Shown: positions 37,341 to 46,543 of the stretch, in pieces
How positions within the stretch are numbered: the first letter of the stretch is position 1
How the letters are laid out: each line of letters opens with the position of its first letter
Assembly: GCA_029851415.1 (NCBI GenBank)
Contig: CM056744.1
Span: 97,001,338-97,065,337 of the forward strand
DNA from: Eretmocerus hayati
Lineage: Eukaryota > Arthropoda > Insecta > Hymenoptera > Aphelinidae
DNA length: 64,000 bases
Direction: 5' to 3'
Notes under the pieces: generated by a model
Databases searched by the model: none
The model's input: the letters and a program-made list of their open reading frames with translations, nothing else
Told to the model about the DNA's origin: nothing
Program-made: the position numbers and the translations under genes

Positions 37341-38127
37341 AATCCGCATACACTAGAACCGTGAGAGCTTAACAAATTTCGAGAGTTAATTCCTCGATTT
37401 TTGGGTGTTTTCTCGCACATGATCTTCTGAGAACCTATCCAAATTCACCAATCCGCTTCAAAATTGGTGTCCTCTTTCAGGACATCCAAACAAAGAAAAT
37501 TTGACTGGTTGCGTCTCATCAAACGTCGCTCAGCCGAAATGATCGAGGAGATAAAGCAAGAGTCGAAAGTTGAAAGTCTGAGATTTTCCCATACAGGGTT
37601 GAACAAGAAAGACGGATCTAAAATAATTGATGGCTCAAGCACACGACATCAGTGAAGCAAAATAATCCCACCTGCACTCAACTGTACCTAGTAGAACTAA
37701 AAGGGTACAGGTGCAAGCACGTGCACAATGAGTAGCTGTGCATCTGTACGACCTTACACAAATTTCCTTACTACTTGCACAACTTCCGTTTCTTGTACAC
37801 CTGTGCACCTTGAGAAAGCTTTCTCACGCGTTTAGCAACTTTTGCTCAACGACTGTTCTTCATATTACCCCATCTTGTTTCACTTGCGAGTCTTCTAGAC
37901 TCAGAAGAGGAAATCCTGTTTGTATGTGTTAGTATCGACATCAGGGCTCGCTCATGGTGATCGGGGAATTTTTAGTTGTAATAATGAAACAAGGGATGTA
38001 TGAATGAAATAATACATTGAAAAATTCTAATGATTTCATACCTTTAGACTGAGTATTATAGAAATTTCATTCATTTCCACATTCATCAGGGACTTGTCAT
38101 AAATTCGCGAATTTGTTTTTGTTACAG

Positions 38128-38301
38128 CTTGTATTGCAGTCAGCAGGATCAGGCCCTAGTGTCCTGCAACAGCTTTGCACTTTGCCTTTTCCCTTTTATA
38201 GCGATCCTCGATTAGCCTCATTTACTCTGCCCACACTGCTCTCAGCAACTCATGATAATGCTGAAGCCGTTGCTATTTTGTCGTGTGAGATGTCGTATCA
38301 G
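38128..38301 (+). CDS. SCAPER: SCAPER orthologue, exon C
   Basis: This exon is 174 bp (58 codons, phase 0 on both sides), bounded by a TTTTTGTTACAG acceptor and a CAG|GTGAGT donor. It encodes LVLQSAGSGPSVLQQLCTLP, then a PFYSDPRLASFTLPTLLSA segment and a final AILSCEMSYQ. The P-VLQ-LC-LPF-Y-SDPRL signature and the closing EMS are diagnostic of the extreme C-terminal region of SCAPER proteins. The preceding exon ends in the motif that directly precedes this one in family members. Confidence 0.94.
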
Positions 38302-38828
38302 GTGAGTTAATTTTACATCTGATTTATAAATTTAGATCAAAGATCTTTCTGGATATTTGACATTTTACGACTAGCGACAAAACCAATTGAATGATTCGTG
38401 ATTTCACTTACAATGATCCTGGACATTGGGATCCGAAGAGTAAAGTCAGACTGCAAGTATTTCTTTGAAATCTTCCTTATGGACGCATACGAATTTTCAT
38501 CAAGATCTTCCTTTTTCTAGTTTTTCGAAATTTTTTTCAAGAATTTTTCTCGACTGCTCTGTGAAATATGCAGTCTCAAATAATTGCACATATTACGGAA
38601 TTGTACATTATGCAACGATGAGAGGTTGGAACATTTTGGGACGCGTAAATCAATTCTCCTTGCAGACTAAAATCTGACAATCTTGGCAGATGATGCAAAC
38701 TAAAATCTGGCAATTTCATGGCTGAAATTCGCCCATATTTAGAAAAAACCTATCAGGCCAGCTATCATATACTAAGCATGTATACAAACCTGTGTATCTG
38801 ATCAAACCCATTTCTTCTTACTTTTTAG
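38302..38828 (+). other. SCAPER: SCAPER last intron
   Basis: A 527-bp intron bounded by GT at 38302 and AG at 38827-38828 (CTTACTTTTTAG). No feature recognised inside. Confidence 0.75.
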
Positions 38829-38909
38829 CTTCTGGAAGAGTACAGAGACTCGGAGCAAGGAAAATTGAGTCCACTCAATCGTCTGTTGCGATCTTCGCCC
38901 AGTCCGTAA
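38829..38909 (+). CDS. SCAPER: SCAPER orthologue, terminal exon D with stop codon
   Basis: After the acceptor CTTACTTTTTAG, 26 codons read LLEEYRDSEQGKLSPLNRLL and end in SSPSP before TAA at 38907-38909. The phase-0 junction joins EMSYQ to LLEEY. This is shorter than the vertebrate C-terminus, which extends further after the EMS motif; a short tail is plausible for an insect form but I cannot verify it. The exon is supported by splice sites and frame rather than strong motif conservation. Confidence 0.75.
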   Translation, partial: LLEEYRDSEQGKLSPLNRLLRSSPSP

Positions 38910-39254
38910 TTTCTGTAGCCTTAGTCTATTTATCTCGTCAGCACTTTGCTTGTCAATGTAGTCCAAAAATTATTCAAATGTACTTATCAGTATTGTTGAT
39001 TGCTGATAAAACTATAATTTATATTAAATTTGAGAAATGTTTTGTCAAACAAAAATTTGGTACTGTAACACTAGTCGGGTGAATCGATTCTACGATCCAA
39101 AAAGATGATCATGAAAAATGTATGCCCGGACTTTATAAATCTATTTACCCATAAGTGCTTAGTATTCTTCTAGCAGCTAGGTTCTATGGTTGGAACTTGT
39201 GATGTCTTCCATTTTTAATTTTTCTACTACGAAATTTATGATGCACAGAATAAA
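38910..39254 (+). other. SCAPER: Probable SCAPER 3' UTR with AATAAA at 39249-39254
   Basis: AT-rich sequence after the stop. The first canonical AATAAA that I see is at 39249-39254. The cleavage site is inferred. Confidence 0.45.
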
Positions 39255-40109
39255 GTCTAATCACGAGTAAACTTTTTATGGAATATCAAGTCCGGATTAT
39301 ACTCGATTTTCATGAAATACACATATTGTTGACTGCAATTGCGTCAAAATGTATTTTAATTAATGTAATTTAGCTGATAATTTTTTTTCTCGAGTACTAC
39401 TAGAGCAGATTATATTAATCTATTGGCGTAAAAAGAAACTCTCCCGTTTTGGTTGAGCTATTTTATAGGCTGGATATCTTTTTTTCTATGAATATCTGAT
39501 CACACTCTGAAAGTAAAGGAATTGATACTTTTAGATGATTTCATTGAAAGAAGATAGATTGTATCGAGAGCAATTTTTAAATTGTACACAAGAAGAAGGT
39601 AAAAAATTATCAAATATATACGAATTAATAATACTGGATTCCGGTTGCACTACATTCAACAATTGCGCCTCATGTATGATTCCTGAGAACAGCAGTTCTA
39701 GTGAGCATATACTGATCAATCAAAAACCCTTAAATTATATTGCCGAGGGAATCATAAATAGATAATGCTCGTGTGGTGTCTTTCAGTTTTTTGTGATCAT
39801 CAACTTTTGACTAAACAGAAGTGCTCGTACTATGGTTTGAAATACTAAGAGAAGTATGTGACAAAATTTTCAAAATCAATTGAATTTTCTATCTTTAATT
39901 CCCGGTATTTTGGACCAGTTGACCCTCAGTTATTCCATTTTCGCTGTGAGATGGAAAATTCTCTGTGGCTCGAAGAAACTGCTTGAAGTCCAGAAGACGT
40001 ATATGCTCTATATATTTTTGAAGCTGGTCGGTAATCTGCTCCTGATGCAAAGTCGAATAATTCCTCTCACGTAGAGTTGGAGACGAGATTCGTAGTTCTT
40101 AAGTATCTA
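39255..40109. other. No recognisable gene
   Basis: Short frames at 39535-39765 and 39880-40074 have no recognisable domain. Confidence 0.35.
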
Positions 40110-40275
40110 TACAGTGGAACCTCGATTCAACGGACTTTCGATTGTGTGGATATCACGATTCAGCGGACAATCTCAAAAGGATGGTAGGTATACATTGTCT
40201 TTTATGGAGACGAACCCGCAACTTAGCGGACCCGCGAAATAACGCGAACAATTGGAGTCGAGGTTGGAGTGCTGG
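40110..40275. mobile_element. Putative pogo/Tigger-like MITE
   Basis: TA followed by CAGTGGAACCTCGATTCAAC at 40112 resembles the termini of pogo-like Tc1/mariner elements. A decayed reverse complement (TCGAGGTTGGAGTGCTG) lies at 40257-40273. The interior GCGGACCCGCGAAATAACGC fits the same class. Right boundary uncertain. Confidence 0.5.
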
Positions 40276-41574
40276 GCTATCAGATGTTCGATGCTCATCG
40301 TCGTCTCAAATTGTTGCTCACGACTTACGATATTTCGGCTATGCAGAATTTGAAACGATTGACAATCCGCAAGGAATATGAGATTCTTCGAATGGTAGAG
40401 TTAGAGGGCGTGAGTTTTTGGAACAGGTCTGAGAAGTTGGAAGTGTAAAAATCTCAAGTCGGCGTTATTTTGAGTGTTAAGGTGAAGATCCTCGAAGAGT
40501 ATTATTTTCCATTGGTAAATTTATAAAACTATGGGGTGGAACCCTATGTAGCTCTAGAATGATGATATATACAGGAATCAATTTCAATAGCTATAGTAGG
40601 TTGTCAAAGTAGTAAAAATATACGATTCATAATCAGCATCCCATATAAAAAAAAATTTCCCACGTGGATTTGATCACTTGTAAGTGGTGAAAGTGAGTAT
40701 GAAATTTGCTACTTGGATAACCTACTTGGATTATCACTTAGACCATGTTAGTAATTTGGACCCTTCCGTGCCCATTTAGCCTAAGTGGTGGAAGCCTTGT
40801 CCCACATAGACCGGGTGGGTAGAAACTTAGGTGGGATTTTTTCCTACGTAAAATGTATACAGATTTCGCCCACGTCGCTTGGCCATGCAGGTTGTCGATG
40901 GTTTTTTCACACCTCCTGGCTGGGCCAAATCCGAGGCCAAATCTGAGGTTTTACCCACCTACCAACTACCTACAAACACCATAAGTAGGGAGGCCTTATT
41001 CGGTAAGATTTTTTTTTTTTTTTGAAAACCGAAAAAAAATAACCTGCGTGCATTGTAGCAAACCGAAGGCTCAGCCAGAAGACTGATACGCAAGTTCAGT
41101 CGTTTTCCTCCCTGGACGGCAATGCGGCATTTTCTGCCCCGGCATCAGAGCGAAAAGCCACAAGCTTTCGATGACTGAAGAATATTCTTCATCTTTGGGC
41201 TGCGACATCTGATTAACAAGTGCGACGAATTGGGTTTTAGGTTTGCCCTTCAACAGAACAGTGTGGATTTTGAGACAGGCACTCATAAGACCATTAGGTC
41301 AATGTAGGAAGAAGCTAGAGTGTATGATTTGGGGCTGCCATTTTTATCTGACAAATATTGAAAAAAATGCAGAGTCAAGTTATGACGTTATGAATTGACG
41401 TCAGTATTGTGATGTATAGTACAGTCTCAAAATTTAAACTCAAGTTGGCAAACTTCGAGCACGAGACGCATCGTCTCATCTTTTCAAATTGTTATTGTAT
41501 CGAAAATTACTCTAAAACCAGCCAGACATGAACCAACACAGTGTTCTACAGCATGCTCGTCGAATCATAATCTT
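40276..41574. other. No recognisable gene
   Basis: Contains a stretch rich in CCACTTAGG/CCTAAGTGG-like words (40660-40990), possibly a decayed repeat. Otherwise featureless to me. Confidence 0.35.
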
Positions 41575-41960
41575 ATGTATAAAATGGGTTTTTGTTCTCC
41601 TGTTTTCGATCATCGCGAGATTTTGAAGGCTTTTGTGGAAGATTTGATACCTCCAATGATACCAGAACTTGAGAGTTTTCGCGATTATCTGTTGGACGTT
41701 TGCGTACGTGAGGATGCAAAGTTTATTTCAGAAATGTGGGTACTGGCGAGTGATACTGCAATGGAGAGGACAACCAGTGCTTGCGAGCGTTTCCATTCAG
41801 AATTCAATGGCTGTATCGATTGTGGTCATATGTAAGTATCTTTACTTCTCTTAATATACTGCAAGATATTCAGGGAAGGTCTACTCCACCTCTAGAAAAA
41901 CTCCCTATATATAGTACTGAAAAGCAAAGCAGATTTTCCCGGGGAGCAAAGCGTAGAATC
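41575..41960 (+). pseudogene. MULE-type transposase C-terminal fragment, frameshifted
   Basis: The first frame (41575-41832) encodes FVEDLIPPMIPELESFRDYL and the signature WVLASDTAMERTTSACERFH followed by SEFN. This matches the W-A-S---RTTNACE-FH--FN motif shared by C-terminal parts of MULE-like transposases, often found with FLYWCH fingers in insects. Immediately after SEFN a stop closes this frame, and the expected continuation (SIFTSLNILQDIQ) is read in the overlapping frame. A 1-nt shift near 41800-41835 therefore breaks the gene. No catalytic DDE part is recognised upstream. It is a dead fragment. Confidence 0.65.
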
Positions 41961-42891
41961 TATATAAGTTTCTTCATTGCAACCCTCGTGTCAAAAGTCA
42001 ACAGAGTAAAAGATCAGGTCAGTGCTTCCGGAGAACTAATCTTGTGCGTCATTGACAATATTTTGTTACCAAACAATGCACCACATTTTTTACTTCCTCG
42101 TGTCATACTTGACTCGCTCAAAAACATGACGCATTTAATCGTGGAAGTTGATGTGATTCATCCATTTGGGGGAAACTTGTAATTTACTGCGTGGATTCAC
42201 TAGAACAGATTTCGGTACTGAATTCTCAAACCTGCACTGGAAAACTTGGCACCAATGCTAAAAGTCGGGTGAAGAACTGCCATGACCGTGAAATCCACGT
42301 TATATCAGTTGTTAGTACGCGAGAGACTGACTACGATGTGGATTTGGTTCCGTTTAACAGATAGAGGTGAGAGGGAGAGTAAACTCTGAATGAAAGAATT
42401 CATATGGTAATGCATGTATTCTTTTCCTCGTATCATAAACTGTTGAAATTGACTTATACAGCACAAGAAATAGTATAGACACAACATTAAAGACACTGAT
42501 GCACGGTGACGGGTAGATCTGTATATACGATGGGCTGAATGATTATGACACGATCGGAGCGAGTGATATAAGTCCTTCGTGACAATAACCGCGTGAAAAT
42601 CCTCTTTATAAAACGAAATATCAACCAACTTAGAAGGCACTCGATAAAGCCAGTATTTGACAGAGCCTCCGTCGCTTTGATTGTCGAGCGTTGACATTCC
42701 TTACCTAGAACCACAAACAGAACCACGAAGCATCAATATATGGAAAACCAACCCGAGTCACAAGATATGTGTCTCAAATACTAGATCATCGAGAATCAAA
42801 CATTTCCCCACCTTGAGCAAATTGTCTCAAAGTCGATCGGCTTCAGAATGGCTCCGAGTGGTCGAGCCTCTAATGACGTCATATGTGCACG
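41961..42891. other. No recognisable gene
   Basis: The open frames here (for example the tail of the frame running to 42182 and minus-strand frames at 42305-42726) have no recognisable domain. Confidence 0.35.
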
Positions 42892-43547
42892 CAGGTGGCG
42901 GCTTACCACGGCTTACTAAGGAGTAGCCGTGGCCAATGCCAGCTTATATGGCTAGTTTTGCGTCAAATGCGCGCTACTGCAAGAGACCCACCACAGGTGC
43001 AAGTAGACAGGAGTAGCCAAGAGTGGCCTCGCTAAGATGTAAAAGAGTATAGCATATCGTGGGGCGATGTTCTACTTCAAGCTACTTCTGGCTACTGTAG
43101 AGCTTATGTTGCGGGCCCAACAAGCGACCAACGGTAGTCAAATAGTAGCTCGAAGTAGCCACGAGTGGTCCGTACAGGGAGAGAGTAGTTGGAAGTAACC
43201 GATATTAGCTGGCATTGTAACCCAGCGCAGGACAGCGCTACTCGCTCACCCTGTACGGACCACTCGTGGCTACTTCGAGCTACTATTTGACTACCGTTGG
43301 TCGCTTGTTGGGCCCGCAACACAAGCTCTACAGTAGCCAGAAGTAGCTTCCAGCGACGACGAAGTAGCTTGAAGTAGAACATCGCCCCACGATATGCTAT
43401 ACTCTTTTACATCTTAGCGAGGCCACTCTTGGCTACTCCTGTCTACTTGCACCTGTGGTGGGTCTCTTGCAGTAGCGCCCAGTAGCCGCAAAACTAGCCG
43501 TATTAGCCGGCATTGGCCACGGCTACTCTCTAGTAAGCCACCCCCTG
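42892..43547. mobile_element. Foldback transposon family F, copy 2 (intact palindrome)
   Basis: This is a 656-bp near-complete palindrome. The left end is CAGGTGGCGGCTTACCACGG and the right end, reverse complemented, CAGGGGGTGGCTTACTAGAG. Both arms carry ACCCACCACAGGTGCAAGTA, GGGGCGATGTTCTACTTC and GCGACCAACGGTAG-like blocks. The 8 bases outside each end (TGTGCACG and GACGCACG) share the last five. That is compatible with an old 8-bp duplication, and so with a hAT-like origin, but is not proof. No coding capacity. Confidence 0.8.
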
Positions 43548-44024
43548 GACGCACGTCTCAATATGCCCCATGCTATTAGCATAGGAGAGTCCAAACTTTT
43601 ATTCATCTGATCGACCAACCCTCGGACCGACCATTCAGAGGAATATCCTAATTCATATGGCGATGGACCTGAATGCTAGACTGATATTTAGAAAAGGGTG
43701 CAACCGTTCTCAGGTCTCAGGGAAATCTATTGTTTCACTGTTAACTAGGTGTGTCCGTGCTTGCGGACAAAATGGGGCGAAGTGGTGTTTGGGGGAAGTC
43801 GTATGACAGCTCAAAGATTTTTCATCATTACATGAACATTCTGGGGTCGGAATGTCTCAATGGCCAGATTACGAATCTTTTGTGTATTTTTCAGTGTAAA
43901 AAACGCATTCGCAGTTCTCCTTCGTGCGTCATCTGGACTCTTCGTAAGATGTAAAATGCCCAGTTTTACATTCTGAGGGTTTTTTGACTTACGAGGTCCA
44001 CGGAGTGTGGGTCACGGATTCGAC
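43548..44024. other. No recognisable gene
   Basis: Spacer between foldback elements. The frame at 43751-43954 has no recognisable domain. Confidence 0.35.
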
Positions 44025-44501
44025 TGAGACTCTGGAAATACTCTGGTATTCATAGTCGTTTCTAAACCGAGGGTTAGAGTTTGATCCGCGGCTTAGGCGC
44101 TGTAGTCGATGCAGCCAGATTATGAGTTTGAGCCCTCGATGTTGGGCTGCGCCGGTATGATGCAGAGACTTTAGTTCATTTATTGGCCGCCCCGACTACA
44201 GCGCCTTAACCGCAGATCAAACTCTAACCCTCGGTTTAGAAACGACTAAGAATACCAGAGATAGTCTTCTTTCAGTGCCAAGAAATGGTACCCAAAGCCA
44301 CAGAGTCTAACACCCAAGCATTTTCCAGCTGCAAGGGATGACATTAGCATTGCTCATATAGGCCCCATGTTGAAAAATGATGTATATAGACATACTTTTA
44401 TGCATAGATTATAGGCTATAGCTTAGGAACTCTTGAGCGTTAGACTCTGCGGCTTTGGGTATCATCTTTTGGTGCTAAATGGAGACTATTCCCAGAGTTT
44501 C
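44025..44501. mobile_element. Foldback element with nested palindromic insertion
   Basis: The outer arms are GAGACTCTGGAAATA at 44025 and the inverted GAAACTCTGGGAATAGTCT at the right edge, with inner arms sharing GTACCCAAAGCCACAGAGTC-like sequence. The centre (GACATTAGCATTGCTCATAT) resembles the centre of the Harbinger-like family in this window, so it may be a relative with different ends. An inner palindrome at 44041-44260 splits the left arm. Confidence 0.6.
44041..44260. mobile_element. Inner 220-bp palindromic insertion (ATA on both sides)
   Basis: CTCTGGTATTCATAGTCG at the left and GACTAAGAATACCAGAG at the right are inverted. Both arms carry CCGAGGGTTAGAGTTTGATC. ATA flanks both ends (44038-44040 and 44261-44263), a possible 3-bp duplication. 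A fragment of the same arm (AGAGTTTGATCTGCGGGTTA) lies at 32855-32890. Confidence 0.6.
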
Positions 44502-44521
44502 GGCCATGACGTAACAATGAC

Positions 44522-44671
44522 ATTATACTTCGAACTTCGCTCTCGAGATTATATATATAATACACGTAGTATTTCCTCAGCTGCTCGCCAGATGACACAA
44601 CGGAACCTTTAGAGTGAGAGAAAAAAGCGGGGATTTGCCGCTCTGCGGCTCTGCTGTCTCTCGCGCTTCAT
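44522..44671. repeat. DIRS left inverted terminal repeat
   Basis: It runs from ATTATACTTCGAACTTCGCT to CTGTCTCTCGCGCTTCAT and is the reverse complement of 49657 to about 49806. It includes TATATATATAATAC, a candidate TATA-like promoter segment upstream of the gag start. Confidence 0.92.
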
Positions 44672-44785
44672 TCTTTTCTCCGTTGTCGCCAGATACACAT
44701 CGAGCGGGTGAATTGGATTGCGCGTTTTTAATTCGCGGTGCGTTTTTTCGCGTAAACGGAGTAAGAACAAATAGTGTGTGACGCT

Positions 44786-45004
44786 ATGCCGAAGAGAAAA
44801 ACAAGTGTGGATGAGTACGACGACCTCCTCAAGAAGAGGAAGGAGATCGAAGAACAGCTCGAGATCATGGCCAAATCGCGTGAAAACCGTGATGAACGCG
44901 AGATACCCGGGTCCGGGGATGATTCTTCTTCGTACTCATCGAGTCAAGTGGAGCAGCCTTCTGACGTGTCTGAAGACGAGGATGAAGAATTGCTCGGTTT
45001 CAAG
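44786..45004 (+). CDS. DIRS gag-like protein, exon 1
   Basis: The ATG at 44786 opens 73 codons: MPKRKTSVDEYDDLLKKRKE, a charged, probably coiled-coil start, followed by a Ser/Asp/Glu-rich stretch ending DEDEELLGFK. A strong donor (AAG|GTGAGT) follows, and the frame closes four codons later if unspliced. Splicing at phase 0 to the acceptor TCGTTACAG at 45661-45669 continues the protein without loss of frame. I found no CCHC knuckle, as is usual for DIRS gag. An in-frame GTG upstream at 44774 is not needed as a start. Confidence 0.75.
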
Positions 45005-45669
45005 GTGAGTTATTAGAGAACACGACTCGTACTTCAATATCTCCGTGCGCGTACGTCTAGACAAAAGACAAGTTCGCGCGGGTAATGTGAGCCATGCAAT
45101 AACAAAGCTCCTAATGGTTCTCCGAGCGTTCATTGCACATGCATGAAATCGGCACGCCTCTGCAATCGAAAGATTCGCAAGCTAGAATGAACCTACGAGT
45201 TATTACTTTCGTGGATATATTTTGACCTTAGTATCGAAATTGGGTCTGCTGGGCTCAATGCAGGCCACATGCTTGCAAACGCACACCGAAAGCACGGGTG
45301 ACCGTTGAGCGGCCGTCTTTGGTGTCGAGCGCGTTGGAGCGTGTTCCGATTCTCGGAACTACATCGAGCCAGCTCTTATCGCAGTTGCGATCGAATCGCC
45401 TCGATGCCCCGGCTCCCTCTACGCATAGACATATACGACAGTTATATACTGTTCATATGCCTTTGTTTTGTTGCGTACGACAGGACCGGTGGTAATATCA
45501 GGCCATATCTTCCACTGGAAAGATTGTGATTCGCAAATTATCGAAGTCGCGATTCAATTCTCGAGCTCTTATAGATGCTACCTCGCCATAGCGCTCGCTT
45601 GGCGGTAGAATAGCTAGAATCGCACTTGAATATATGACGGTTTGCTGCATCCTGTCATCTTCGTTACAG
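45005..45669 (+). other. Inferred spliceosomal intron in the DIRS gag gene
   Basis: 665 bp from GTGAGT to TTACAG. It has multiple stops in all plus frames and no recognisable conserved protein, in contrast to both flanking exons. It is inferred from frame continuity and consensus splice sites only. Confidence 0.65.
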
Positions 45670-46509
45670 GATAATGAGCCGGTGCAAGCAAACGTCAACG
45701 ATACTCAGGACACAGATAAAGAACATAATGAAGAGGTGGAGTCATACAAGCCCCTACATCCAAGTCTTCGAGCGGCGCTTGGAGAAGATCCAAATGAGTC
45801 TAAAGCGTTGAAAGTTCGTATTCATCCAGACCTCATGAAACGTTGGCAATATTATTCAACAAAGGGTCTCAAGAAGGAGGAACGTGAAAAATTGGAGAAT
45901 AAATACAAGGTTCCGGACGCTCTGGCAGCGCCGGTCCTTAACAATGAAATCCCGAGTAGGATCCAGAAAACGACAGTGACAAAAGATGGTTATCGCTATG
46001 AGAGGCAAAAGTTAACCAGTCAAGCCCTAACTGCTCTGGGGGATGTGACAACCTTTTTAGACGGCCTCGCAGACGGATCGGAGGAATTTGATTACGTGTC
46101 CAATCGATTGGCAGATATTGGGAGCTATCTTGCGCGGGTACAATTTCTTGAGACTACATCTCGAAAAGCTAATATAACTCCCAGACTACCGAAAGAGGTC
46201 CAGGAAGTCTTGAACAACACGGTCCCAGACACCATGTTGTTTGGAAAAGATTTGCCGACGCGAATCAAGGAGCTGAAGGATGCGGATAAATTGTTCAAGG
46301 AATTCGCTCCAAAGAAATCACAGAGCAAAAATGCTCCTGCTCAGGGCACTAAGCGCTTTTTTGGCAACAAAGCTTCGGCGAATAAACCATCGGGAAATCA
46401 AGGATCCCAGGGAAAGCCTTTTTTTTGCCGGACCAAGTTTCAACGCTACAAGAAGAATCAAGAGCCCAAAGGCTCTCAACAAAAGGCAGCGAAACACAAG
46501 GAGGATTGA
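45670..46509 (+). CDS. DIRS gag-like protein, exon 2
   Basis: 280 codons including the stop TGA. Begins DNEPVQANVNDTQDTDKEHN. The middle has a conserved-looking globular part (LHPSLRAALGEDPNESKALK and RWQYYSTKGLKKEEREKLEN). The tail is very basic and Gly/Asn/Gln-rich (KKSQSKNAPAQGTKRFFGNK and QRYKKNQEPKG), consistent with RNA binding. The layout (acidic N-terminus, helical core, basic tail) fits DIRS ORF1 proteins, although sequence conservation of this ORF is low across the group. Its 3' part overlaps, in another frame, the upstream extension of the RT frame. Confidence 0.8.
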   Translation, partial: DNEPVQANVNDTQDTDKEHNEEVESYKPLHPSLRAALGEDPNESKALKVRIHPDLMKRWQYYSTKGLKKEEREKLENKYKVPDALAAPVLNNEIPSRIQKTTVTKDGYRYERQKLTSQALTALGDVTTFLDGLADGSEEFDYVSNRLADIGSYLARVQFLETTSRKANITPRLPKEVQEVLNNTVPDTMLFGKDLPTRIKELKDADKLFKEFAPKKSQSKNAPAQGTKRFFGNKASANKPSGNQGSQGKPFFCRTKFQRYKKNQEPKGSQQKAAKHKED

Positions 46510-46543
46510 CGGAACTGAACAAGTCGCAGGTAGATTAAAATGA

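Larger units (their letters stand above)
29351..38127 (+). other. SCAPER: SCAPER intron (8.8 kb)
   Basis: Bounded by GT at 29351 and AG at 38126-38127. It contains a foldback at 32958-33676, a Harbinger-like copy at 35431-36728 with a nested insertion, and two small tandem arrays at 37032-37340. The stretch 30980-31780 is rich in CGAGCG-like words and repeated AATAGTATT motifs in both orientations, suggesting an unclassified dispersed repeat. I recognise nothing in 29351-30979, 31800-32850 or 33677-35427. Confidence 0.75.
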
